Shown: piece by piece, positions 19,974 to 28,189 of the stretch
Numbering within the stretch: the first letter of the stretch is position 1
Layout of the letters: each line of letters opens with the position of its first letter
Origin: JBDHWG01 sp046328525
GTDB lineage: Bacteria; Chloroflexota; Anaerolineae; Epilineales; JAHCIE01
Assembly (NCBI GenBank): GCA_046328525.1
Contig: JAXLWK010000012.1
Coordinates: 1 to 64,000, forward strand
Reading direction: 5' to 3'
DNA: 64,000 nt
Notes under the pieces: model-generated
What the model was told of the DNA's origin: nothing
Databases searched by the model: none
What the model saw: the letters and a program-made list of their open reading frames with translations, nothing else
Made by a program: the position numbers and the translations under genes

Positions 19974-20007
19974 CCCTTCCTCCCCCCACAAGTGGGGGAG
20001 GAAGGGG
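19974..20007. terminator. Strong GC hairpin after the cohesin-dockerin gene
   Basis: CCCCTTCCTCCCCCCAC and its near-complement GTGGGGGAGGAAGGGG form a long stem with a tiny loop. A similar C/G-rich hairpin sits at 58901-58928, so this is also a dispersed repeat type. Confidence 0.55.
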
Positions 20008-20167
20008 GGCGAGCGTAGCGAGGTGGGGGTTGGTGGGGGACAAGCCAGCGCCGCTCTTGACCTGTCCGCCCTTGAACCCGCGGAGGAAGGGGCGGAGGGG
20101 CCGCGCCTGTGCTTGACTCGTGTCCGGGTGCTCCCTAGACTTTCGATAGACTGTCCGGGGGAGTGAC

Positions 20168-20737
20168 ATGAACGGGCCTCAAGTGGGGGAGCAGGCGCCA
20201 GACCTGCTCGTGAAAAACGCCATCGGCCGCGTGGTGCCGCTGGCGAACTACTGGCGCGACCAGCCAATCGTGCTTGTGTTCTTGCGCCACTTTGGCTGAC
20301 CGATGTGCAAGGCCATGCTTGCGCAGTTGCGTCAGGCTTACCCCATCCTCCAACAGCAGGGCATCGAGATCGTCGCCGTGACCATGGCCTCGCCGACCCT
20401 GGCGCGGGAGTACGGCAAGGAGCAAGACCTGCCGTTCGTTTGCCTGTCGGATGTCGAGCGGCAGGCGTATGCCGCCTACGGCTTATTGTCCAGCCTGGCC
20501 GGCACCGTCCATCCGGCGACGTGGGGCGCGTATGCGAAGGCGCTGCTCAAGGGCGATGTTCCGCTGCCGGCCCAGACGGCCGAGGAGGCCGCCCAGCTCT
20601 CCGGCGTGTTCATGATTGACCGGGCCGGCATCGTACACTTTGCGCACCGCAGCCGCACGGTCTCAGACTATCCAGACAGCGAGTCGCTGGTCGCGGCCGC
20701 CGGTACGCTACGCGCTCCCGCACGCGACATACACTAG
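20168..20737 (+). CDS. Peroxiredoxin-like selenoprotein (SelL-related/AhpC-TSA-like), in-frame TGA read as selenocysteine
   Basis: The ATG at 20168, after GGGGGAG, opens a frame giving MNGPQVGEQAPDLLVKNAIG and then VLVFLRHFG, a TGA at 20297-20299, and P-M-C-K-AMLAQLRQAYP through to the TAG at 20735-20737. With the TGA as Sec the product is 189 residues, with U44-x-x-C47 exactly at the peroxidatic site of Prx-like proteins, which normally read FLRHFGCPxC. The thioredoxin-like fold continues (IEIVAVTMASP, LPFVCLSDVERQAYAAYGL, GVFMIDRAGIVHFAH). A hairpin follows the TGA. A conventional gene finder would report only the part from 20303. The PIG-L gene follows 23 bases later. The alternative is a nonsense mutation or sequencing error. 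Confidence 0.82.
20297..20325 (+). promoter_or_regulatory. UGA codon plus candidate bacterial SECIS hairpin
   Basis: Four bases after the TGA, TGTGCAAG (20304-20311) pairs with CTTGCGCA (20318-20325): 8 bp with one G-U pair, and a 6-base loop GCCAUG that begins with G. The loop sits closer to the UGA than in many described bacterial SECIS elements. A weaker alternative, GCGC-AGUU-GCGU a little further on, has more usual spacing. Confidence 0.5.
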
Positions 20738-20760
20738 GAACCTGGTCCCAACGAGGCGAG

Positions 20761-21645
20761 ATGGCTGACAAGAGATTGCTGGGGGTGTTTGCGCACCCGG
20801 ACGACGAATCGTTTGGCCCTGGCGGCACGATGGCGCGCTACGCGGCTGAGGGCGAGGTGCACCTGCTGTGCGGGACGCGCGGTGAGGTCGGCGAGGTGGA
20901 TGAGCATCTGCTGGAGGGGTACGCCAGCATCGCCGATCTGCGGACGCGTGAGCTGGAGTGCGCGGTTCAGCATCTCGGCGTCCAGCATCTCGACTACCTC
21001 GGCTACCGCGACTCCGGGATGCACGGCTCGGAGACGAGCCGCCACCCGGCGTGCCTCGCCCAGGCGAACGTCGCCGAGGTCGCGGCGAAGATCGTGGCCG
21101 AGATCCGCTGCTTCAAGCCTCAGGTCATCGTGACGTTCGATCAGTTCGGCGGCTACGGCCACCCGGACCACATCGCCATCCACCAGGCGACGGTCATGGC
21201 GTTCAAGGCGGCCGGCGACCCGTCGCAGTACCCTGACGCCGGTGAGCCGTACCAGCCGCAGAAGCTCTACTACCACTCTTTCCCCAAGACACTCCTGCGC
21301 GGCATGGTATGGGTGATGCCCTTGTTCGGCAAGGACCCGTCGAAGTTCGGGCGCAACGGGGATATTGATATGCGGGAGATCGCGTCGTGGGACGTGCCGA
21401 CGACGGCGCGGATTGACATTCGCCCGTGGTACGCCGAGCGCACGGCGGCGGCGGCGTGTCACGCGAGCCAGGGCGGCGGGGTGGGCCTGTGGCGCGGTGT
21501 CCCGCGCTCGGTGCAGCGGCGGCTGCTCGGCTACGAAACGTTCTTCCGCGCCGCGCCGACTTTCCCCAAGGGCGCACCGCTGGAAAAGGACCTCTTTGCG
21601 GGTGTCTTCCTGGGCGAACGGGTGAAGCAAGACGTGCGGGGGTGA
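20761..21645 (+). CDS. PIG-L/LmbE-family zinc deacetylase
   Basis: 294 residues. The zinc-binding motif AHPDDE lies at the N-terminus and the second histidine motif is GHPDHIAIH. The family removes N-acetyl groups from sugars (GlcNAc-PI, mycothiol or bacillithiol precursors, antibiotics). The strand order from GVFAHPDDESFGPGGTMARY to VIVTFDQFGGYGHPDH is standard. It follows the selenoprotein gene closely, so the two are likely co-transcribed; a link to low-molecular-weight thiol metabolism is tempting but unproven. Confidence 0.9.
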   Translation: MADKRLLGVFAHPDDESFGPGGTMARYAAEGEVHLLCGTRGEVGEVDEHLLEGYASIADLRTRELECAVQHLGVQHLDYLGYRDSGMHGSETSRHPACLAQANVAEVAAKIVAEIRCFKPQVIVTFDQFGGYGHPDHIAIHQATVMAFKAAGDPSQYPDAGEPYQPQKLYYHSFPKTLLRGMVWVMPLFGKDPSKFGRNGDIDMREIASWDVPTTARIDIRPWYAERTAAAACHASQGGGVGLWRGVPRSVQRRLLGYETFFRAAPTFPKGAPLEKDLFAGVFLGERVKQDVRG

Positions 21646-21836
21646 GGGGGATAGATCCGTCGGTCTAGCTGCCGTATACATCATAACATAATCACGCCAG
21701 TTGGCGAGATTGTCGTCCTACAGTAGGTGAGTCGCGCTATCGCGCGGGCGCCAGGCTGAAGCGCTGGCGCTGAGAAGGCGAAGTCCTGCGGACTGCCTGG
21801 GTGCGATGGGACACGATCTGGCGGTGGCGCAGCTTC

Positions 21837-21887
21837 AGCCCACTTCAGTGGGCTTTGTCTTGTCAGCCTGGCACTCAAGTGCCAGGC
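21837..21887. terminator. Two hairpins between convergent genes
   Basis: AGCCCAC-TTCA-GTGGGCT (21837-21854, followed by TTGTCTT) and the perfect GCCTGGCACT-CA-AGTGCCAGGC (21866-21887). The first looks like a terminator for the plus-strand PIG-L gene; the pair may also be a dispersed palindromic repeat. Confidence 0.55.
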
Positions 21888-21908
21888 GTCCCGCGGACTT
21901 GAGATAGC

Positions 21909-22406
21909 CTACAGGTTCGCCGGCAGCAGGCGCTCGACGATGACGACATCGCGCCAGACGCCGTCGAGCCGCGCGTGTTTCTCGTAGCGCCCCACCTCTC
22001 GAAATCCCACCGAGCGCAGCAGGGCGAGACTCGCCGTGTTCTCCGGGAACACGCGGGATACGAGCTTCCAGAACCCCGCCGCCTCGGCGGCCTCGATGAG
22101 CGCCAGCATTGCGGCTCGGCCCGCGCCCTTCCCCCGTCCCTCGCGCGCGACATAAACAGAGAACTCGGCGATGCCGGCGTAGCATTCGCGGGGGCGGTAG
22201 GTGGAGGTGGCGGCCCAGGCGACGACGCGGCCTTCGTCCTCGACGACCACGATGGGGTGGACGCCGTCGAACCAGGCCAGGATGTCGTCGGGAGTGCGGG
22301 GGCGCGTCTCGAATGTGGCGACGCGGTCGGCGATGCCCTCATTGTAGATGCGGGCGATGTCGGGGGCGTCGCCGGGGGTGGCGGGGCGGGCGGTGAGGCT
22401 TGTCAT
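21909..22406 (-). CDS. GNAT acetyltransferase, phosphinothricin/arsinothricin (ArsN1)-like
   Basis: 165 residues. The GNAT acetyl-CoA loop is in VYVAREGRGKGAGRAAM. The start ARPATPGDAPDIARIYNEGI, the FPENTASLALLRSVGFREVGRYEKHARLDG block and WRDVVIVERLL are characteristic of the phosphinothricin acetyltransferase group, which N-acetylates glutamate-like toxins (phosphinothricin, arsinothricin, methionine sulfoximine). No arsenic-resistance gene is adjacent, so the natural substrate is open. Confidence 0.85.
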   Translation of the reverse strand: MTSLTARPATPGDAPDIARIYNEGIADRVATFETRPRTPDDILAWFDGVHPIVVVEDEGRVVAWAATSTYRPRECYAGIAEFSVYVAREGRGKGAGRAAMLALIEAAEAAGFWKLVSRVFPENTASLALLRSVGFREVGRYEKHARLDGVWRDVVIVERLLPANL

Positions 22407-22473
22407 TGTGAGGTGCGGACTGTCACCTATCCAGACCTAGTCTATCTAAATAGTACACTCAATCGAGGAGCAG

Positions 22474-22854
22474 TCAACCGGCCGAGGTTTGGTCCACGGG
22501 CGAGACCAGCGTGATTTCCACGGGCAGGCCATCGCCCCAGCCGTACTTCTCACGGCCGAGGCGTTGGGCGGTTCGCCACGCCCCGGCGTCTTGCGCCTCG
22601 TCCAGCACGCGCGCCAGGGCGTCGAACGTTCGCCCCGCGATGCGCACGCGCACGCGCGGCTGGCGCTGGATGTTCTTCACCCACTGGGCCGCGTGGAAAT
22701 GCTCGGCGAGCACGTAGAACCTGCCGCGGTCGAAGACGTACCATATCTCGATCTCACGCGGCAGGCCCGTCACCCTGCCCGTCGTCGTCAGGTAGAGGTA
22801 TGGCTCCGCCGTCAGTCCGGCAAAGTCCACCGACGCCCCAGCGCCTACCGCCAC
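22474..22854 (-). CDS. Deazaflavin (F420)-dependent nitroreductase-family protein
   Basis: 126 residues of the DDN/FDOR split-barrel type: YLYLTTTGRVTGLPREIEIWYV, then FYVLAEHFHAAQWVKNIQR and PRVRVRIAGRTFDA. Family members bind F420 (some bind heme or other flavins) and reduce nitro compounds or quinones. A GTG start is used, and the first codons overlap the end of the secreted protein gene by 10 bases, so translation is probably coupled. Confidence 0.82.
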   Translation of the reverse strand: MAVGAGASVDFAGLTAEPYLYLTTTGRVTGLPREIEIWYVFDRGRFYVLAEHFHAAQWVKNIQRQPRVRVRIAGRTFDALARVLDEAQDAGAWRTAQRLGREKYGWGDGLPVEITLVSPVDQTSAG

Positions 22855-23507
22855 CAGGTGTCGCGGGCGCTTTGCTGCGCCGCGGCGGGCGCCGGCTCAG
22901 ATGCGGGCAGCGGCGTCCAGTAGCGGCGCATCTTGAGGGGGAAGGCGAGGTCGCCGCCGGGGATTTCCTTGTCGCCGATGACGAAGACGTAGCGGCCGAC
23001 GCGGCCGGCCGGGTCCCACACGGCGACGGTGTAGCGGCCATCAGCGGACAGCGTGACGCGCTCGCTCTGCCGCCGCCAGTAGGAGGTGCGGCTGAACGGC
23101 TCGAAGAAGGTGCGCGGCTCGCCGCTCGGCGGGGACAGAATAATCGCGCCCGATGCGTTGTCGGGCGTCGCCATGCCCGCCGGCAGCTCGGCGGCCGGGA
23201 GGCCCGGCCCCATGAGCGCAATTGTCGGCGCGAAGTTATCCTGACCGACGATCTGGGGAATCGTCATCTCCAGGAGAATGTTGTCGCCCGCCCTGCCCTC
23301 GAAGACGAAGTAATCCTTGTCCGTCGGTGTGTCGAGGGTGGCGTACACGGCCGTCGAGACCGATGGGTCGCGCACGACAAACGGGCTGTCGGCGCTAAAC
23401 GGCGTGTCCTCGAAGAAGGGCTGGTGGGCGGACGCGGGCCGCGTGCCGACCAGGGTCAGACCCAGGGCGAAAACGGCGGCTAGGAGCATGGGCAGAAATC
23501 GTTTCAT
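22845..23507 (-). CDS. Secreted protein with a pre-peptidase-like beta-sandwich
   Basis: 220 residues. A cleavable signal peptide (MKRFLPMLLAAVFALGLTLV, cleavage near ASAHQ) leads into a beta-rich domain: PTDKDYFVFEGRAGDNILLE, then SADGRYTVAVWDPAGRVGRYVFVIG. This resembles bacterial pre-peptidase C-terminal domains that act as exported binding modules. The C-terminus is LPASEPAPAAAQQSARDTWWR with no membrane anchor. It overlaps the start of the F420-type gene by 10 bases. Confidence 0.7.
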   Translation of the reverse strand: MKRFLPMLLAAVFALGLTLVGTRPASAHQPFFEDTPFSADSPFVVRDPSVSTAVYATLDTPTDKDYFVFEGRAGDNILLEMTIPQIVGQDNFAPTIALMGPGLPAAELPAGMATPDNASGAIILSPPSGEPRTFFEPFSRTSYWRRQSERVTLSADGRYTVAVWDPAGRVGRYVFVIGDKEIPGGDLAFPLKMRRYWTPLPASEPAPAAAQQSARDTWWR

Positions 23508-23632
23508 GACGCCTCTTACGACAAACGGGGGGCGAAGTCAAAACTTGAGCGTTTGCGACACAACTCCTAGACTTTGCGATAGGGGCTATCCTTACGAGCG
23601 CAACCGTCCGCTGCACGGCGCGTGCCGCTGCG

Positions 23633-23661
23633 TTGCCCGTTGCAGTCAAGGCGATTAGAAT
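23633..23661 (+). promoter_or_regulatory. Leaderless promoter of the histidine-phosphatase gene
   Basis: TTGCCC at 23633-23638, a 17-base spacer, then TAGAAT at 23656-23661. The ATG begins 8 bases after the -10 box and no ribosome site is visible, so the transcript should start at or next to the start codon. Confidence 0.55.
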
Positions 23662-23668
23662 TATACCT

Positions 23669-24433
23669 ATGACAGAACTACTTCTCATCCGCCACGCGGT
23701 GAATGACTACGTAAAGACGGGGCGTCTGGCCGGGTGGACGCCGGGGGTTCATTTGAACGACGAGGGGCGCGCCCAGGCCGAGGCCCTGGCGGCGCGTCTC
23801 GCCGAGCTGCCGATTGCTGCCATCTATAGCAGCCCACTGGAGCGCGCCACGGAAACGGCCGAGCCGCTGGCCCGGGTGCGCGGTCTGCCGCTGCGTATCG
23901 TAGACGCCGTGGGCGAGGTGCGCTATGGCGAGTGGACCGGCGGCGAGCTGAAAGAGCTGTCGAAGCACGAGCTGTGGCACGGCGTTCAGTATTTTCCAAG
24001 TATCACGCGGTTTCCAGCGGGGGAGACGATCGCGGAGATGCAGGCGCGCGCCGTCGGCCAGTGCGAGGCGATCCACGTGACCCACCCGGACGACATTGTT
24101 GCCGTGGTCTCGCACGCCGACGTCATCAAAGCCATCGTCGCGTATTACATTGGCGTGCACCTGGACCTGTTCCAACGCCTCTTCATCGCGCCCGCGTCCG
24201 TGACCTGGATCCATCTCGGCAAGGGCGGCCCGCGCCTGATCATTCTCAACGACACCGGGACGCTTCCGAAGCCGCCGGAGCGGCAGGCGCAGGACGTGGC
24301 GACCGTCGGCGGTGTGGAGCCGGTGGTGGGTGAGACTGGGGCAGACGGCAAGGAGTCGCCGGTTGAGGCCGTGGAGCCGAGCGGCGACGCGGCGGGCGCG
24401 GCCGATGCGCCCCCTGAAGAGGGGAAAGAGTAA
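23669..24433 (+). CDS. Histidine phosphatase family protein (MSMEG_4193-like)
   Basis: 254 residues from the ATG at 23669; the frame is open to a TTG at 23633, which is part of the promoter. The phosphohistidine motif is LLIRHAVND, and the second catalytic region includes YSSPLERATETAEPL and VVSHADVIKAIVAYY. The C-terminal 50 residues are a low-complexity acidic tail. It is the first gene of a conserved trio with DUF3090 and SCO1664 proteins, which in actinobacteria lies near mshC. The substrate is unknown. Confidence 0.87.
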   Translation: MTELLLIRHAVNDYVKTGRLAGWTPGVHLNDEGRAQAEALAARLAELPIAAIYSSPLERATETAEPLARVRGLPLRIVDAVGEVRYGEWTGGELKELSKHELWHGVQYFPSITRFPAGETIAEMQARAVGQCEAIHVTHPDDIVAVVSHADVIKAIVAYYIGVHLDLFQRLFIAPASVTWIHLGKGGPRLIILNDTGTLPKPPERQAQDVATVGGVEPVVGETGADGKESPVEAVEPSGDAAGAADAPPEEGKE

Positions 24434-24439
24434 TTGCCT

Positions 24440-25003
24440 ATGGCCTCCAACGTTATTGAGCTGAATCCCGTGACCCACATCACGGCGGGGTACACCGGTG
24501 TGCCGGGGGCGCGCACGTTCTATCTCCAGATGCGCAAGGGAAGCACCATGATCTCCCTGCTGATGGAGAAGGAGCAGGTCGCCGCCCTGGCCCAGAGCGT
24601 CCTTCAGATGATCGAGCACCTGGACCAAAACTTCCCGGCCGTCTCGACGGCGCCGCTGCCCCGCAACATGGCGCTCGAGCACCCCATCAATCCCCTGTTT
24701 CGCGTCGGCCAGATGGGCCTCGGCTACGACCAGGAGCGCGACCTGCTGGTCCTCGTGGCGCAGGAAGTGCCGACGGCTGAGGACGACGATGAGGAGGATG
24801 AGGAGCCAGAGGTCGAGAGCGAGAGCGGCGGGGTTGTGCGTGTCTGGGCGAGCCGCGGGCAGATGGAAGCGATGGCCCGCCATGCCGCCGAAGTCGTCAA
24901 GCAAGGCCGACCGATCTGCCCCTTGTGTGGGCAGCCCATCAACGCGGAGGGGCACTTCTGCCCGCCGCGCAACGGCTTCCGACCGAAACTCAGCGCCGAA
25001 TGA
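24440..25003 (+). CDS. DUF3090 family protein
   Basis: 187 residues from the ATG at 24440, with GGGAAAGAG nine bases upstream; an upstream TTG is less likely. The conserved parts are PVTHITAGYTGVPGARTFYL, GSTMISLLMEKEQVAALA and GLGYDQERDLLVLVAQE. An acidic stretch (EDDDEEDEEPE) follows, and the C-terminus has a zinc-ribbon-like CPLCGQPINAEGHFCPPRNG. It always occurs beside a SCO1664-family gene. The function is unknown; the zinc ribbon suggests a structural or binding role. Confidence 0.88.
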   Translation: MASNVIELNPVTHITAGYTGVPGARTFYLQMRKGSTMISLLMEKEQVAALAQSVLQMIEHLDQNFPAVSTAPLPRNMALEHPINPLFRVGQMGLGYDQERDLLVLVAQEVPTAEDDDEEDEEPEVESESGGVVRVWASRGQMEAMARHAAEVVKQGRPICPLCGQPINAEGHFCPPRNGFRPKLSAE

Positions 25004-25767
25004 ACGCGACCTACCCGACACCCTCTGAAGACGACCGGGACGATCCGGTGGCGGTGACGCTCCAGGAAGTCCTGGACACCCTTGAATCGGGCAAGATCGA
25101 GGAGCAGGGCATGTTGCCCTGGAGCTCGAACTACACGTTCCTCGTCACCGTGTCGTCCGGCGAGCTGGCCCTGCCCGCCGTCTACAAGCCGCGCCGCGGC
25201 GAGCGCCCGCTGTGGGACTTTCCCCAGGGGACGCTCTGCCTGCGGGAGCGCGCGGCCTACCTCGTTAGTGAGGCGCTGGGCTGGATGATCGTGCCGCCTA
25301 CCGTCCTGCGGAGTGGGCCGCGCGGCTTCGGCTCGCTCCAGTTCTACGTGGACTGCGACCAGGAAGAGCACTATTTCACGTTCCGCGAGACGTGCCAGCC
25401 GGAGGCGCAGCGCATCGCGCTGTTCGACATCGTGGTCAACAACGCCGACCGCAAGGCGGGGCATATGCTCCGCGGCTACGATGGGCGCATCTGGGCGATT
25501 GACCACGGGATCGCCTTCCACACCGACCCGAAGCTGCGCACCGTCATCTGGGACTTCGCCGGGCAGCCTGTTCCCGACGATTTGCTCGCCGATCTGGAGC
25601 GGCTCCAGGCCATGCTGAAACCCGGCGTCCCGCTGCGCCAGGAGCTAGGCAGCCTCCTCTCCAACGCGGAACTGAATGCTGTGGAACGGCGGCTGAAGCG
25701 TCTGCTCACCGACTGCGTCTTTCCAGACCCAGGCCCGGGCCGCCACATTCCGTGGCCGCCTGTGTAG
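25000..25767 (+). CDS. SCO1664 family protein (PI3/4-kinase-like fold)
   Basis: 255 residues starting at the ATG in ATGA, which overlaps the DUF3090 stop. Kinase-like signatures are VYKPRRGERPLWDFPQGTL (nucleotide-binding lysine region), FDIVVNNADRKAGHML (catalytic-loop-like) and IWAIDHGIAFH (metal-binding Asp). It is known as a putative phosphatidylinositol-kinase-like family without a proven substrate. The four-base overlap shows translational coupling to DUF3090. Confidence 0.87.
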   Translation: MNATYPTPSEDDRDDPVAVTLQEVLDTLESGKIEEQGMLPWSSNYTFLVTVSSGELALPAVYKPRRGERPLWDFPQGTLCLRERAAYLVSEALGWMIVPPTVLRSGPRGFGSLQFYVDCDQEEHYFTFRETCQPEAQRIALFDIVVNNADRKAGHMLRGYDGRIWAIDHGIAFHTDPKLRTVIWDFAGQPVPDDLLADLERLQAMLKPGVPLRQELGSLLSNAELNAVERRLKRLLTDCVFPDPGPGRHIPWPPV

Positions 25768-25795
25768 GACCGCCACAAACCAATGTCGCTCATCC

Positions 25796-25823
25796 TTGAC
25801 CCTGAACGACTTTCGTGTACACT
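25796..25823 (+). promoter_or_regulatory. Probable promoter of the glycoside-hydrolase-like gene
   Basis: TTGACC at 25796-25801 and TACACT at 25818-25823, with a 16-base spacer. It is about 105 bases upstream of the start codon. Confidence 0.45.
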
Positions 25824-25928
25824 TGCGGGCTACATAGAGGCTTTCCAACCCCCTTTCGCGTCCCGCTACACGTCCTCGCAGCCTCAACCTCGCCTCGCAT
25901 GTGAGGGACGCCCTGAAGGAGACGTTTC

Positions 25929-27995
25929 GTGTCACATATGCGTTCCATTCCCTGGCGCCTCGGCCTCGTGGTCGTAGGGTGCCTCATGCTCCTGGCTTGG
26001 GGAGCCGCATCGGCCAGCGCGGATCCCGCACCGGCAGCGCCCGGACCCCTTGACGCCAAAGTCGAGATTGTCTGGCCCCACAACAATGCGCCTGTGAGCG
26101 CCGCGGACAAAGTGAATGTCACCGCCTACCTGTTCCAGGCCGGCGGCCTGACGCCGGTGGACCCCGGGTTTGGCAACAATGTGGTGCTGTGGCGCGCCCT
26201 CAATAGCGACCCGGCCCAACCCGTCGGCAACGGCTCCAAGCGCATGATTGACGTCAACGGCAAGCAGGTCCCCGTTTGGGACTTCAACGACATTGACGTG
26301 GCGGCGGCCAAGGACCCGGCCAACAAGTACTACTTCTTCGTCACTGTGGACGGCGCGCCGTCGCAGTATAGCGTCTGGAGCCACGGGGCGGACGGGCGGA
26401 CGATTCTGCCACAGCCCGTGCTGCCGACCACCACGAAGAAGAACCCCAAGGCCGTTGATGCCCGCGTCAGCGTTGTGTGGCCGCATGACAAGAGCGGCAA
26501 CCAGCAGGGTGTGACGGGCGCGGACCTGGCGAATGTCACCGTGCGCGTCTTCGAGCAGGGCAACACAAACTCCGTGCCGACGAACTTCAACAATGGGGTG
26601 CGTCTCCTGCGCTCGGTCAACAACGGCCCATTCGAGGTGATCGGCGTCGGGCAGAAGAGCAACAGCAACGAGGGCGGCGTTGATCATCCCGTCTGGACGT
26701 TCAACGACGTGGACGTGAGCGCGGCCCGCAATCCCGCGAACAAGGTGTACTTCAGCGTCGCGGTGGATGGGCTTCCGTCACACACGACGGTTTGGTCCCA
26801 TGCCTCGGACGCGCGCAGCTATGTCCCGAACCCTGACGCGCCGTTCGGCGAGGTGGTTCAGGCCGCGCCCGCGCCGGCCCCCGTCGAGGCGGCGGCTGTC
26901 GTCGAGGCCGCCGCGCCCGCCGCGCCCGCCGCGCCGGCCGGTCCGGTCGCGGCCCCTCGCCCCGGTGGCGTCGGCTTCGATTACGGCATCCAGGGCGACT
27001 TCATCAGCGACGGCAACCATGACCGCGCAATGGGCGCTGTAAACCAGCTCGGCTTCAACTGGGTCAAGCAGCAGGTGGAGTGGAAGCGCTTCGAGCCGTC
27101 GAAGGGCAACATCGCGTGGGGCGACCTGGACCGCCTGGTGAATGATGCGAACGCCAAGGGCCTGAACGTCCTCTTCAGCGTTGTAAAGGCGCCGGCGTGG
27201 GCGCGTCCGCCCGACGATCGGTCGGTGGACGGTCCGCCCGCCAACCCGCAGGATTTCGCCAACTTCCTGGCGGCTGTCGCCAATCGCTACCAGGGCAAGG
27301 TGCAGGCCTACGAGATCTGGAATGAGCAGAACCTGTGGTACGAGTGGGGCGGCCGCGACGGACGCCTCAACCCCGGTCAGTACATGGCCCTGCTCCGCGC
27401 GGCCTACAACGCCGTCAAGTCCAACGACCCCGGCGCCATCGTCATCAGCGGCGCGCCGACGCCGACCGGCGTGAACGACGGCAACACGGCCGTGGATGAT
27501 CAGGCGTACCTGCGCGCGATGTACGCGAACGGCCTGCGTGGGGTGTCCGACTGTGTCGGTGTGCACCCCAGCGGCTTCAACAACCCGCCGAACCTTGACT
27601 GGACGCAGGGCGGCGACGGCGACTTCAAGGGGCACCCGAGCTTCTTCTTCCGCAGCACGATGGAAGGCTACCGCAACATCATGCTCCAGAACGGCGACGG
27701 CAACAAGAAGCTGTGCCCGACGGAGTTCGGCTGGGCATCGGTCCAGGGCCTGGGCGCTGGCCCGGCGGCGGGCTACGGCTACGCCGCGCAGATCAGCGAG
27801 GGCTTGCAGGCGCAGTACATCACCCAGGCGTATCAGATGGCGCGCAACTGGGGCTGGGTCGGCCCAATGTTCCTGTGGAACCTGAACTTCGCGCCGGTCT
27901 CGGGCGCGGCGGATGAGAAGGCCGCCTTCGGCATCGTTCGCCCGAACTGGTCCCACCGCGCCGCGTTCGACGCGCTGGCCGGTATGTCGAAGTAG
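25929..27995 (+). CDS. Secreted glycoside-hydrolase-like protein with two N-terminal repeats
   Basis: 688 residues. A GTG start is chosen because AAGGAGA lies six bases upstream; the ATG three codons later is too distant. After a signal peptide (LGLVVVGCLMLLAWGAASASA) come two homologous segments of about 120 residues (VEIVWPHNNAPVSAADKVNV and VSVVWPHDKSGNQQGVTGAD), an Ala/Pro linker, then a (beta/alpha)8-barrel of the GH5/GH39 clan-A type. The likely acid/base is E466 in IWNEQN and the likely nucleophile E599 in TEFGW. The substrate polysaccharide is unknown. It is followed by a strong terminator and then a cell-wall L,D-transpeptidase. Confidence 0.82.
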   Translation: MSHMRSIPWRLGLVVVGCLMLLAWGAASASADPAPAAPGPLDAKVEIVWPHNNAPVSAADKVNVTAYLFQAGGLTPVDPGFGNNVVLWRALNSDPAQPVGNGSKRMIDVNGKQVPVWDFNDIDVAAAKDPANKYYFFVTVDGAPSQYSVWSHGADGRTILPQPVLPTTTKKNPKAVDARVSVVWPHDKSGNQQGVTGADLANVTVRVFEQGNTNSVPTNFNNGVRLLRSVNNGPFEVIGVGQKSNSNEGGVDHPVWTFNDVDVSAARNPANKVYFSVAVDGLPSHTTVWSHASDARSYVPNPDAPFGEVVQAAPAPAPVEAAAVVEAAAPAAPAAPAGPVAAPRPGGVGFDYGIQGDFISDGNHDRAMGAVNQLGFNWVKQQVEWKRFEPSKGNIAWGDLDRLVNDANAKGLNVLFSVVKAPAWARPPDDRSVDGPPANPQDFANFLAAVANRYQGKVQAYEIWNEQNLWYEWGGRDGRLNPGQYMALLRAAYNAVKSNDPGAIVISGAPTPTGVNDGNTAVDDQAYLRAMYANGLRGVSDCVGVHPSGFNNPPNLDWTQGGDGDFKGHPSFFFRSTMEGYRNIMLQNGDGNKKLCPTEFGWASVQGLGAGPAAGYGYAAQISEGLQAQYITQAYQMARNWGWVGPMFLWNLNFAPVSGAADEKAAFGIVRPNWSHRAAFDALAGMSK

Positions 27996-28007
27996 CATCG
28001 CAGCATG

Positions 28008-28045
28008 CTGGTCCCGGCGTGCCCTCAAGAGCACGCCGGGACCAG
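28008..28045 (+). terminator. Terminator hairpin after the glycoside-hydrolase-like gene
   Basis: CTGGTCCCGGCGTGC and GCACGCCGGGACCAG form a perfect 15-bp stem around an 8-base loop. There is no T-run. Confidence 0.65.
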
Positions 28046-28189
28046 ACAGTAGTCGAGTCGGTTACACGTCGTGGCTTGAGATTTGCAGAATTTCTGCCAT
28101 GACCGTACCGAAATCGCGCATTCCTGTGTTATTATTTAGGAATGTGCGCAGCGCCGCTCAGCGGCGTCTACTGTTTTCTGGAGGTGGAG

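Noticed and set aside
20297..20299. TGA as a nonsense mutation making a pseudogene
   Set aside because: The rest of the frame is intact, and the stop falls exactly at the catalytic Cys position with a following hairpin, which is better explained by selenocysteine; it cannot be fully excluded.
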